Assembly: GCA_009767595.1 (NCBI GenBank)
Contig: VSDK01010577.1
Coordinates: 172,245 to 236,244, forward strand
Length of the DNA stretch: 64,000 nt
Reading direction: 5' to 3'
From: Symbiodinium kawagutii
Taxonomy: Eukaryota; Sar; Dinophyceae; Suessiales; Symbiodiniaceae
Positions 21,965-31,653 of this stretch are shown one piece after another (positions within the stretch are counted from its first letter, which is position 1; every line of letters starts with the position of its first letter). Both the position numbers and the translations under genes were made by a program. The notes below the pieces were generated by a model. The model saw nothing but the letters and a program-made list of their open reading frames with translations, was not told where the DNA came from and did no database searches.

Positions 21965-22439
21965 AACTTTCTCAACGAAATCATCCATGTACAGTTTTGG
22001 TCCAGCCTTGCCTTTCACCATTGCAGCCTTGACCCTGCCTTTCACACGCGCTGATCGCCGCATTGTAGGACCTGGTTGTACCGGGGGTACCGTCTGACTG
22101 CTCCAAGATGGATCATAACTACGGCAGTCAGGGGAAAGACATGAAAAAACACATCACTGTCACATCACTCTAACAAAAATAAACCATAATGGAAATATCA
22201 CCAGGTTTCAAAGTCCTTTACAAACATCTGGGAATATGTCATGTTCTATTGACATAGTATATGTACATCCATATGCGTACCAATGATAAGCAACAATCAT
22301 CGGGAACAAAAGCGTGGCTCAGGATTCCTCACTTTCATGTGCAGCTGGAGCTTTAAAGCAAGCTTAAAGACTCTTCAGGTAGCTTATAACCCCTATGACT
22401 CTAGACTCTGGAACCACGGCCAGTTGTCAAGGACGCCGG

Positions 22440-22600
22440 GCCGCACCCAGAACGCTTGGCCATGGATCATCCGGCCAAGGGTCGCACACAGCATTGCCCT
22501 GGAGCTGCCAGGTCCGAAGACCTCGGAGCAAGGCCAGGGATGCCTGGCCCAGGGAGGGGCCGCGTTGATGGATGGGTCATGAGTCGTTGAGGATGCGACG
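22440..22600 (-). CDS. PPR exon, apparently frameshifted
   Basis: On the minus strand one frame gives SINAAPPWAR (helix A start), and a neighbouring frame then gives GQASLALLRGLRTWQLQGNA (helix B and linker, very typical of the family). The two overlap at the shift point, which suggests a one-base frameshift or an unseen splice junction. It may therefore be a decaying exon. Confidence 0.5.
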
Positions 22601-22613
22601 AGTGGTCCTCAAG

Positions 22614-22720
22614 TGGTGGTTTCTCAAGCCATAAGGGACCCCAAAAGGTATGGTTGGCTTATTACTATAAAGGGTTAATAGTGGATGATTTAGGGGTACC
22701 CCTATTTTGAGAAACACCTA
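22614..22720. mobile_element. Family A element
   Basis: Left end TGGTGGTTTCTCAAGCCATA, right end CCCCTATTTTGAGAAACACC, interior GTGGATGATTTAGGGG. Confidence 0.75.
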
Positions 22721-23213
22721 AATGATTTCTAGTGATGTTTGGTGACGTTAAGTGATGCGACCCTTGATGATTGTATATTATGCATTTTCACTGATGACAG
22801 ATGCTATTAGAACTGAACTCCTTTACCAGTCGACAGGTAGTTTATGCAAGTACGTTGGGTTGGCTGGTGAAGGATTGATTCCATCAACAGTTGTGAGAAC
22901 CACACAACGCCATGTAATTATCATTTTTGCAAAGAAACAATTCTCTGACAGCTGGGTAAAGGATACACTCAGGATACAAGGATGTAAATTCTAGGACACT
23001 ATTCAAGGATACACTCAGCAGGGTGAAAAGATGGGGGTGCCAGGTGTCAGGCCCAGACTCCATCACCTGGCATCTGGTTTCACCACTCCCTGTAGCTCTA
23101 AATCGCTCCCCCTCTAGTAAGGGATTGAACGGGATACCCCTGGCGACCCGAGCCTCGCTCCCTGAGAATCACCAGCTAGTAGATGTGTAGGTACAATGGG
23201 ACACAAAAAACAC

Positions 23214-23309
23214 ATGGGGTGTTCTGAACATAGGGAACCCCTAAATTTCTGTGAATTGTGGTAAATACAAAGGATGATTTGGGGGTCCCCTATTTTGAGA
23301 AACCCCCAC
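23214..23309. mobile_element. Family A element
   Basis: Left end TGGGGTGTTCTGAACATAGG is diverged. The right end CCCCTATTTTGAGAAACCCC is well kept. Confidence 0.7.
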
Positions 23310-23404
23310 TGTAATGGAGCTTATTTCACCTGGATCCACATGGTTTGTTGTTTCATCTGTAGAAATGATCATTGTTGGTGATTCCCCCATTTTCAACACC
23401 TGGT

Positions 23405-23525
23405 GACCCACCGAAAGCAGCCATCCGCACCTCCCATCGCCCTGCCTTTTCACAGGCACTGATGGCCTCGAACTTCCGCGAGCCACGCTTTTCAAGGCTC
23501 AATGCACCAGTTGGGTCACGCGACG
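23405..23525 (-). CDS. PPR exon (helix A half)
   Basis: The minus strand reads GSRKFEAISACEKAGRWE, a textbook family helix A (AISACEKAGRW). Just downstream the helix B sequence appears in another frame (CGWLLSVGHQ), so a splice or a frameshift follows. No good acceptor was fixed upstream. Confidence 0.6.
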
Positions 23526-23987
23526 AAATGGTGTAAACGATCAACCACATGGCGCAAATGACCAACCTACGATGGGTTGAACAAGAACATTTACGGTCGC
23601 TGACGATGAGATTGTTTGAGTTGTATGATTTCGAGTTGTTGATCAAATGGCAGCTGGAACATGACGGGAACCCTGAAACAGCCAGACACTGCTTGTTTGT
23701 GGTAGATCCACATGATAAATATCCACAACAATATGTAGTCCATCAATCACTATCAGCTTAATCAATCACAATCAGGTGGTGGTTCTCAATATTGGAGGTC
23801 TATCAATAATTACAGATCTCCAATTCTGTGATTCCTGCTTCGTGTTTACGGAAACACCCACACTCGGCCTTCACCAACTGTCCATACTCACTAAACAGTC
23901 CATTCTGCACCAGCTACAGTCGAAGTTAAGAAATCAAAAAGTTGACTGTCTGTTAACCAGCTGCTTCACCTTGTTCTAAACCATTTA

Positions 23988-24110
23988 GGTGGTTTCTTGA
24001 TAGCTCGGGGTACTACCAAATCATCCACTATGAGTCACTAACAGCAGCAATAATAACAAACATGAACGAACAAACCATTTTCAGTGGTTCCCAAGTTTCA
24101 AATATCCACA
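23988..24110. mobile_element. Degenerate family A element
   Basis: AGGTGGTTTCTTGATAGC and CCAAATCATCCACTATG at left; the right end is much diverged (GGTTCCCAAGTTTCAAATA). Confidence 0.4.
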
Positions 24111-24296
24111 GAAATCCTCACTAAGCAAAATGGTGAACCATGAATGGGGTACTACTGGGCAGGGTTGGGCCAAAGGTTGGTTGAAACGCTTGAAACGAAA
24201 TCGTGTTTAAAATCTGTTTACATCTAAGATGTTCAATACCCATCCCAGGGGTCACGCACGCACACTCGCAACCACCAGCAGCCACCGGCCACCAAC

Positions 24297-24700
24297 CAAA
24301 TTTTCATCCTAACAGCTTGGATCAATGAGCCTTATTTCGTGTACAAAAATGGTTTAGATATGTTAAAACCCATGTTTAAACCCTGTTTAAACAAAATTCA
24401 TTCTATCAGCTTGGATCAATTGGCTTTATTTCGTGTACGAACTGGTACTGGTTTAATTCAACATGTTAAAACCCATGTTTAAGCCCAGTTGAAACAAAAT
24501 TCATTCTAACAGCTTGGATCAATTAGCTTTGTTTCGTGTACAAACTGGTTTAAACATGTTTAGGCCCATGTTTAAACCCTGTCTACACACAAATCATCCT
24601 AACAACTTGGATCAACTAGCCTTATTTCGTGTACAGAATGGTTGAAACATGTTTTAGCCCATGTTTAAACCCATGTTTAAGTCCTGTTTTAAACCAATGT
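24297..24700. repeat. Tandem repeat, four units of about 93-106 bp
   Basis: Units begin near 24298, 24393, 24496 and 24589. Each carries CAGCTTGGATCAAT (the last one CAACTTGGATCAAC), TTATTTCGTGTAC or a close variant, and CCCATGTTTAA. The units are imperfect, so the array is old. Non-coding. Confidence 0.85.
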
Positions 24701-25022
24701 TTATAAACAGCTTCGAACCCATCTTGCTTACTGACCCACAAGAAACTGTTTGCACAACAATCCCATAGCGCTAAAAAAAAATAGCGCTAAAACCTGGATC
24801 TGGGTGGATATGTTTGAACCTTGAAACATTTCGACCCCAAGCCTTCAAACGTGTTTAAACGGGTTGGTGTTTCAACGTGTTTGGAACGACCCTGCTGCCC
24901 GGGCATCACCAGTTTTCAGCACCATCTGAGCTTTCCGGACAGCATTGAAGGTGGGCAAACCTTAGCTGAAAATTCATGGTGGAAATTCCAGGGGTGGATC
25001 CTCTTAACGGTGGAACTTCATT

Positions 25023-25180
25023 TGGGTGTTTCTCAATGCAGAGGAGAACCCCAAAGTTACGGTTGGCTCCATCATCCCAGGACTACCTGTACCATGATAC
25101 CATTACGGTTGGCTTATTTTCTATAAATGGATAAAATAAAGTGGATGATTTGGGGGGTCCCCGATGTTGAGAAACACCCA
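25023..25180. mobile_element. Family A element with internal insertion
   Basis: Ends TGGGTGTTTCTCAATGC and TGTTGAGAAACACCCA. The element is about 158 bp because ACGGTTGGCT is followed by about 45 extra bases and then repeated. Confidence 0.7.
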
Positions 25181-25189
25181 TTAGGTTAG

Positions 25190-25273
25190 GGCTTGACCTC
25201 TGAAAAATTGTTTGTCAACTAGCCATCCCAAAGTCATGTGGGAAAATTCAAATGTTTGGAACCACCAACCAGT
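25190..25273. mobile_element. Family C element, partial
   Basis: It shares AAAATTGTTTGTCAAC and GTTTGGAACCACCAACCAGT with the complete family C copy at 55985-56092. Confidence 0.5.
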
Positions 25274-25299
25274 CATGGTTCAGTATGCATGGTAGTGTT

Positions 25300-25755
25300 G
25301 ACTCAGCGCAGTGTCTCATAGTCATGGCAACGCGTAGTTGATGGCCCATTTATACTTGAGCCCCTAAGTGCATCGATAAATAGTAAGCCCATTATAAATA
25401 AAGTTGAGCCCAACCAGTAAATGACCAGTAAATGCTAGCATTAATCAATTAAATCAGCGGCGTTGCTTTCACAAATCCCCGAGTATTTTCCATCGTGGGT
25501 GGTAAGTGACGCAGGTTGTGGAACCCAACCCCTGACCTCTCCAACATGATTCCAGAGCGGCCCATTGGGATTCGCATAGATTACCATGGTTCCCCTACAA
25601 GCGGAAGGTAACTCTCCGGGTAATGACATGATGTTCATATCCGTCACAGCCAAAGATCTCTGAATCGCAATATGTATCCAATGGTTGGTTCCTTGAAAAC
25701 TTCTGGAACTACCTTTTTGTTAGTAGGATTCCATTCTTGCGATAAACTAATTGCA
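25300..25755. other. Stretch without a clear gene
   Basis: A minus-strand frame at 25441-25653 is open but has no recognised motif or compositional support. Confidence 0.3.
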
Positions 25756-25761
25756 TGAATG

Positions 25762-25832
25762 TATGTATATATATATATATATTTAAAAATAAGTATACAT
25801 ATATATATATATGTATATATATATATCATATA
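25762..25832. repeat. (TA)n microsatellite
   Basis: Two TA runs split by TTTAAAAATAAG. Confidence 0.9.
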
Positions 25833-26059
25833 TCCTGTAAATAAATATTGGTATATATATAATAGAGAAAGGGAGTGCTAGATATACATGTGGATTTCAG
25901 CTCAGGAATATATTAGGCTGTGATTCACTTGCTTACTCATCCGATTATCATCCAACTGCTGCACGTTGGCACACACTGAACAGTTCTCCGACAACTGCTA
26001 TCCAATCCCAGTCATGTTGGCCACAATCCACAATAACCATGCGGAAAACCAGTGGCAAC

Positions 26060-26176
26060 ATGATGGTTTCTCAAAATAGGGAACCCCCATAATCATCCAA
26101 TTACATACTAACCATTTATAATTAGTACTACACAATCCACTTTGGGGGTTCCCAATGGCTTGAGAAACCACTACAT
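26060..26176. mobile_element. Family A element
   Basis: Ends TGATGGTTTCTCAAAATAGG and GGCTTGAGAAACCACTA, interior CCCCATAATCATCCAA. Confidence 0.75.
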
Positions 26177-26224
26177 GTCACAACCCCTGGGGCAGTCACG
26201 ATCATCATGCCATTGGGACTCCCC

Positions 26225-26320
26225 ACTGCTTCGGTCGTGGCGATGCTTGTCGTTCGTCCCAAGGAAGTGCTGCAAGACCTGTAGGGCAACCTGCCATTGC
26301 CTCAAGCCGAGCGTCGAAGG
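26225..26320 (-). CDS. PPR exon (helix B half)
   Basis: A CTCTACTAG acceptor (minus strand) is followed by PSTLGLRQWQVALQVLQHF and then LGTNDKHRHD. RQWQVALQVLQ is a clear PPR helix B. The frame is open for the rest of the GC-rich block. The donor is not fixed. Confidence 0.55.
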
Positions 26321-26329
26321 CTAGTAGAG

Positions 26330-27715
26330 TCGAGGCGCCAAAGTTGGAGATGAGCGCTATCACCTGTTTGTGGTCAATGGTGGTCACTTGTGTAACAAGC
26401 AACGGTTATGAAGAAGTCTTGTTCGTGGTGATTCTCACATTGTCAAAAAAGTTGCTGAGTGCGAGGCACAAATGGCAACCAGCAATACTGAGGTCAGAAA
26501 TCTGAAGGGGCTCATAGTAGTTGATAAGGATATCCACAGAATTGATCAAAATTGTGGCACTTCCAAGTGAGCCGAGTACTCATCCCCAAGATTCCCCAAG
26601 AAACTTTTGGCAACAGCACTCTCAGCTATCTGGTTGGGTGACCCCAACTACCACCTCCCAAGATAACTGACCAGCAATCTGATGGTGCCTGGTTGATTCC
26701 GGTTGGATGCCATCCTATAGTGATCCACAATGATTTCTGGATGGACGTATCCATAAAGTTGACGTAGCCCCTCCCCCACAAAATGGTCGCGTCCCTCACA
26801 TGCTTAACTTGCAGTGCTAGTCTTAGGTGCCGCAGTGCATGGAACGGCCCATGTACAAAGGGGGTCATTGTTGGCATAATAGTCATGTCTTTTGCTTGTA
26901 GCTGGGTATAAAACACCGGTCCCGAAAAAAGAAACATCCAACATGTCTGTTATTAATCAACATACTGGTTGTTGTGCCAAGCTGTGCTTAATTTCGTGGC
27001 TACACAGCGCAACTGTTCATCATAGACCTACCACCGATTTTCATCTCAACCATTGCTAACCACACCGCAACAATGCCAGAACGACCAAGTTGCCAACGTT
27101 TCATGTGAGGGTCAGTTTAGTTTCCAGACGTTTTTTTGCCTCTAGCAGGAGATACACCAGCTAGAAGGAAATCCAGATTGGCACAAAGGCTTGCCACACT
27201 ACGATTGTTCAACTCCGGATGAACTCTTGGATCCTTCCTTTCACAAGGTACTATTAGAGAAGGGCTTGTAGGCTATGGGTCATTTCATCTGTGTTGTTTT
27301 GCAGGACGGATCCAGGAACGGACAAACACAGACTTGGTGCGCTCCTGCGGCAGCTGGGGGTGCACCGTTCAAGACTGCGCAACCATTGTTAACCATGACA
27401 AGCCGATTCTATCCTTGGCTAACCATGATCGACTATTATGCACGATTCTTATCATGCACCAGTACTGTTTTGCCATTTGCCATCATTATTAGTCTTCACT
27501 CATCACATTTTAAACCATAAATTATTGACCATTCACCACCAACATCACTGACCACCCGTAAGCATCACCAACCACCAACAACCAACAGCAACCGTCATTC
27601 ACCACATTTATCCATCGCCATGTGGTTGATAAACATTTATCCACCATGAACCACCATGAACCACCAACATCTGTCCACCAATATAACCATCACCAGCCGT
27701 GCCAGCAACCATCAC
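26330..27715. other. Intron-like or intergenic DNA
   Basis: No supported gene. A GC-rich patch at 27330-27390 is unassigned. ACCACCAACA-type simple sequence fills 27530-27715. Confidence 0.35.
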
Positions 27716-27718
27716 TCA

Positions 27719-27838
27719 TCAGGTTGTGGGTCAAAACCCCGTACCCCTGCTTCCCCACTATTAACCATTGTTTTCCCTGTAGTTGGTTGGTCATTATCCC
27801 CCATGAAATTGGCGATTTATATTGACCCAACTCGCCAC
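27719..27838. mobile_element. Family B element
   Basis: Left GTTGTGGGTCAAAACCCCG, right TTGACCCAACTCGCCACC, interior TATTAACCATTGTTTTCCC. Confidence 0.7.
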
Positions 27839-27894
27839 CAATCACCATCACCAAGCGCCAGCAACCATCACCATGCTGTCAAGCCAGCCATCCA

Positions 27895-28003
27895 CACATC
27901 TCGGACGGCCACCGAGATGCGCAGCGCGTTCGCAGGAGCTCAGGGCGGCCTCGGCGGTAGACCGGGATCCGGCGTTGGTCCAGCCATTTGCCGTGGATCA
28001 CCG
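27895..28003 (-). CDS. PPR exon (helix A half)
   Basis: The minus strand reads STAEAALSSCERAAHLGG in a GC-rich block. AALSSCERAAHL fits PPR helix A (AAISACERA.QW). Exact limits are not fixed. Confidence 0.5.
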
Positions 28004-28004
28004 C

Positions 28005-28122
28005 GTGGTGGTTTCGACCTAGCCAGTTTGGGGACCCCCCAAGTAATGGTTGGTTTAGTACTTCAAACTAAAAATGATTGATTGGATGATTTAGGGCGTA
28101 CCCGCATTATAAGAATCCCCCA
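28005..28122. mobile_element. Family A element
   Basis: TGGTGGTTTCGACCTAGCC at left and CGCATTATAAGAATCCCCCA at right, interior TTGGATGATTTAGGG. Both ends are diverged. Confidence 0.6.
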
Positions 28123-28129
28123 CTGCATC

Positions 28130-28730
28130 TATCTTGCCATGAATCAACCCCACCACACTCATTATGAATCATGAACCTTATCCAACATCTGAAGATCCGA
28201 AGGATCCCTCGATGTATGGATATGATATGTCGACATGCACAAAATCAACGCTCTCCCAGAGGGCAACGGATTGAGCAACTCGGTGATACTTTGCCCAGTG
28301 TAGATTGAAGGTTTCAAGGACTACATGGCCACGACCATGTGATCGATCAAGTGTTGCTGACAAATCGCTTCATTCAGCACCAGGAGCTGTGTTTACATCA
28401 CTTGACAGGATCTTCCCGCACCATCCTCCACACTAGAATCAAATAAAACAAACCTCCTAGGCCAGCACACAAAAGAATCTTTGAAGCAAAAACATCCACC
28501 AGCACATGTGGCCTTGCAATCTATCAATTTCATGTTTACCAACCGAGAAGGAAAAAACAAGCTATCCCGTCTTATTGTCTTGTGATTCATTGAATTAACA
28601 CAGATTACCTATGTAGACTTCATCATGAGCCGCCAAAACCCTACAAAAAGGTGGGTCCAATATGACGGTCATACTGTGTTGTAACCTATAAGAACCATAG
28701 TTTCTGAGGCCAATGGTACACATCATACGC
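28130..28730. other. Stretch without a supported gene
   Basis: No motif recognised on either strand. Confidence 0.35.
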
Positions 28731-28734
28731 GCTT

Positions 28735-28856
28735 CCATGGCTATGGGTCAGTTCACCCTGTACCTCTGGTTCCCCCATCATCAACCATTGTTTTCCCAAT
28801 TGTTGTTGGTGATTATCCCCCATTAGTTGCTTGATCAATATTGACCCATAGCCATA
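28735..28856. mobile_element. Family B element (complete)
   Basis: Ends CATGGCTATGGGTCAGT and TTGACCCATAGCCATAT, interior CATCAACCATTGTTTTCCC. Confidence 0.75.
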
Positions 28857-28969
28857 TATAGCTGGTATATCCCCTATATTTTTTCCTTATCATCCCCTAT
28901 TATTAACCATTACCCAGCTGTTATTGGTACATGATGACCCATGATTCATGTATGCGTCCAATAGCTGCA

Positions 28970-29051
28970 GCCCTCGCCCACCGGCCAACATCCACGCCCG
29001 AACTGGGGCACTGGCACTGAAGGCCGCAGCGTTGCCGCCACCTCGTGGAGT
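28970..29051 (-). CDS. PPR exon
   Basis: After a TTGCCCTCCAG acceptor (minus strand) the frame reads GGGNAAAFSASAPVRAWMLA. The NAAAFSASAPVRAW pattern fits PPR helix A followed by the start of helix B. The left limit is about 28970. Confidence 0.45.
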
Positions 29052-29059
29052 CTGGAGGG

Positions 29060-29510
29060 CAACTCGACAAGCAGGTACACTCTGGTAAACTAACCTGGAC
29101 GCATCATCATATAAAATGTTAGTCCTAAAAAAACTATAGAGTTTGAAAAGTCATTAAAATAAATGATGACTATCATAAATTATAAGTTACGTCATGACTA
29201 TCATAAATTACATCATCTCGTTTGAATAGTCATTATACTCTTGTAAAAAACTAAGCTGGTTGCGTGGAAAATCCTGCCGTTTGTGGATATGTATTGCTGG
29301 TTTACCTTATTAAACACGTAGTGATTTTTAGCTTCCAGGCTTAGTTTACCAAAGTGTATATACCGTGACATCATCACAGCACAATGCTTGCTGGTGGTAG
29401 CTCATCGTTGCACGGCTGAAAGAGCAAACTGCTGCAGCTTCTATTTTGCCATGGCGGATTTACATCTTCTAAGTATATGATGGCTCCATCGGCCAAGCTG
29501 AGATGCTGAT
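29060..29510. other. AT-rich stretch, nothing recognised
   Basis: Contains a short ACTATCATAAATTA repeat near 29165-29212. Confidence 0.4.
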
Positions 29511-29514
29511 TGGT

Positions 29515-29588
<74 letters not shown>

Positions 29589-29589
29589 G
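29515..29589. repeat. (ATG)n microsatellite with ACG variants
   Basis: A GATGAT run that turns into GATGAC at its right end. It opens false poly-Ser and poly-Ile frames on the minus strand. Confidence 0.9.
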
Positions 29590-29689
29590 GAAAATTTTGA
29601 CTATCATTATCGCTATTAATTAACATCAATTATCTTGATATCTTTTTTGATGATTAGATGGCCTTTCTTCTTGACCCCTCGTTGGTTTC

Positions 29690-29840
29690 CCTTGACCGCT
29701 GAGGTTCCCTTCAATCCTCCAGGACCTGTAGTGCCTGGGCAGTGCCGGTGAGCAGTGAGCGCTACGCTTGGCGGAGACAAGCGGGATCCCCATGCATCGT
29801 TGACCAACATCGCGGAACTTCCTTGAGGCGCCATGTGACC
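29690..29840 (-). other. GC-rich island, possible decayed PPR exon
   Basis: One minus-strand frame has GTAQALQVLED, like PPR helix B, but it is preceded closely by a stop. No single frame explains the island. Confidence 0.25.
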
Positions 29841-30180
29841 AAGATCTAAGCTAGTACCAAAGGTCAGTTAAACAACTGCATTGGTCACCATGTACAATGG
29901 CCCAAAAATGATTGGACATTTCGAACCCGATAAATATCATTGTTCATTAGGATTCTGGTAGTTCTGAATCAGTACTTGGAATCTACCATTTGTTCGACTT
30001 GATTGACAAATCAATTTAGACCTGTGTTTTGGATCCAGATCTGTTGACCAGTTTTTTCACTTCCTATACAGTAATCTACTCCATGAAAACAGGGTATATT
30101 ATGCCTACCATGCATGCGTGCTATATGAAAACACAAAATATATACAGTAAAGATACACATATTCCACACGATCATACATA

Positions 30181-30282
30181 TGGGGGTTTCTCAAAATAGG
30201 AGACCCCCAAAAATGGCTGGTTTATTATTAACAATGGTTACTATTGGATGATTTTGGGGTACCCCTATTTTGAGAAACCACC
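30181..30282. mobile_element. Family A element (complete, well preserved)
   Basis: Left end TGGGGGTTTCTCAAAATAGG, right end CCTATTTTGAGAAACCACCA, flanked on both sides by TA. This is the clearest view of the family ends. Confidence 0.85.
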
Positions 30283-30567
30283 ATATGTACCGCTATGTAT
30301 CCATCTATTACTACTCCCAGCGAAAGTGCTACCCTTGGGAACCGGCCTGCGTCCACTGAGTGGCATTCTGGCATGCGTTCACAGCAGCACCTCGTGGGAG
30401 ATGGAGAAACTTTGAAGATCTACGGCCATGAAAAGACCATTGCCCTTACCAAATCACATTGCTTGAAGTTTGTTAGGTCATTCGAATGGTTATGTAGTGT
30501 GAGGGTTTTCTTTGCGACGGCCGTTGAAGGGTATACTATATGATTGGGTCTCTCTTGTATATATCTG

Positions 30568-30705
30568 TACCTGGGGAGCTGTTTACCTACGAAAAGGTAG
30601 GTACAAATCAGATTACCTGGGAAACTCACAAATTCCAGATCTTACCTGGGAAATCTCAATTTACCTGGGTTTTCCAATTTACCTACGTTTTCCCAGGGTT
30701 TGTGC
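30568..30705. repeat. Left boundary repeat cluster of the 19-kb cassette
   Basis: It begins near CTGTACCTGGGG and holds a hairpin TACCTACGAAAAGGTAGGTA at about 30583-30603. Direct repeats of TTACCTGGG at about 30613, 30642 and 30660 follow, then TTTACCTACG with an inverted TTTTCCCAGG. The same words occur at 49668-49748 near the right boundary. Confidence 0.7.
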
Positions 30706-31281
30706 CGTGATGCCTGTGCTTGCTCAGGAAGTTGCTGGTCATATCCAAATATATCATAGTCTGGCGTCTTCAAACATACATCATATCAGTCATCAACTGA
30801 TCAAACATAATCTTCAAGGGCTCATTGGAACCCAAGATAGACAATCCAATCCACCAATCAATGGATAGATAATCCAATCCGTGGCTAAAAGATGCGATCC
30901 CCAAGATACACTTTAGAGCTGATATCCCAACAACATCCAGCAAGTGGCTGGGGAAATTCTCCAACTGCTTCACCTGCCCATGTTGGCCTACCTCCTGATC
31001 ATCCTGGCGGTGAACCCAGCTGCCCGGACTCCCATTTTTTGCCAGTGGTTTGTTTGTGCCAAGGTTGCCACTTTCATTCATCCTGCAGTCGGAATCGCCG
31101 AGGATGAGTGGAACCCCAAAAAAGGTTGTTGTCAGAACATGGGTTCCCATACGTGATTTGGTTTGAACACCTTACAATGCTTATGATGGTTTGGGCTCAC
31201 TTGGTGAAGGGTTAAGTCAGCCTTTTAAGCTCAAGGGATTCGAAGGGCACATCCATTAGAACTTGCCATTGTGTGGGAACA

Positions 31282-31653
31282 ATGGCCATGAGTGCGGATA
31301 GCCCTGCCATGGATCCTACCGGTCTAGCTGAAGTTTGGGATACTTCCGATGAAGTTCGGAACCAGATCCGTGACCATGGCCTACTCTTCGTTCCTATCAA
31401 AGCAGGTGCTACTTGGTGTGAACCTACTCGCGCCAACGCTATCAAGAACCAAGCGGTGCTGATTCCAGCGTTGCATCGTCTCCAGACAAGCATTAAGCTA
31501 CCATACATCGATCCACTGATGGCAGAAATCCGTAAATTCTTAGAGAAAATGGGACGCACACCATCGGACAAACAAGTGTATCGGCACGCTGGTGAGATGA
31601 AGAAGATGCTATCCTTCATCAAACGGAGGGCAAACCATGGCGAATTTACGAAG
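31282..31653 (+). CDS. First exon of the cassette gene
   Basis: Frame from ATG 31282 (MAMSADSPAMDPTGLAEVW...) to a donor-like AAG|GTCGGA at 31653. It encodes about 124 residues, including a basic stretch KQVYRHAGEMKKMLSFIKRR. Reading past the donor gives only low-quality sequence, which supports the splice. The frame is also open 5' to about 31216, so an upstream exon is possible. No known domain recognised. Confidence 0.6.

Noticed and set aside
29374..29629. Poly-Ser and poly-Ile/Val proteins
   Set aside because: Produced by the ATG microsatellite read in different frames.
31184..31201. GGTTTGGGCTCACTTG before the cassette gene as a spliced-leader relict
   Set aside because: It needs an insertion and mismatches at the 3' end, and a multi-exon gene is not expected to carry a leader relict.
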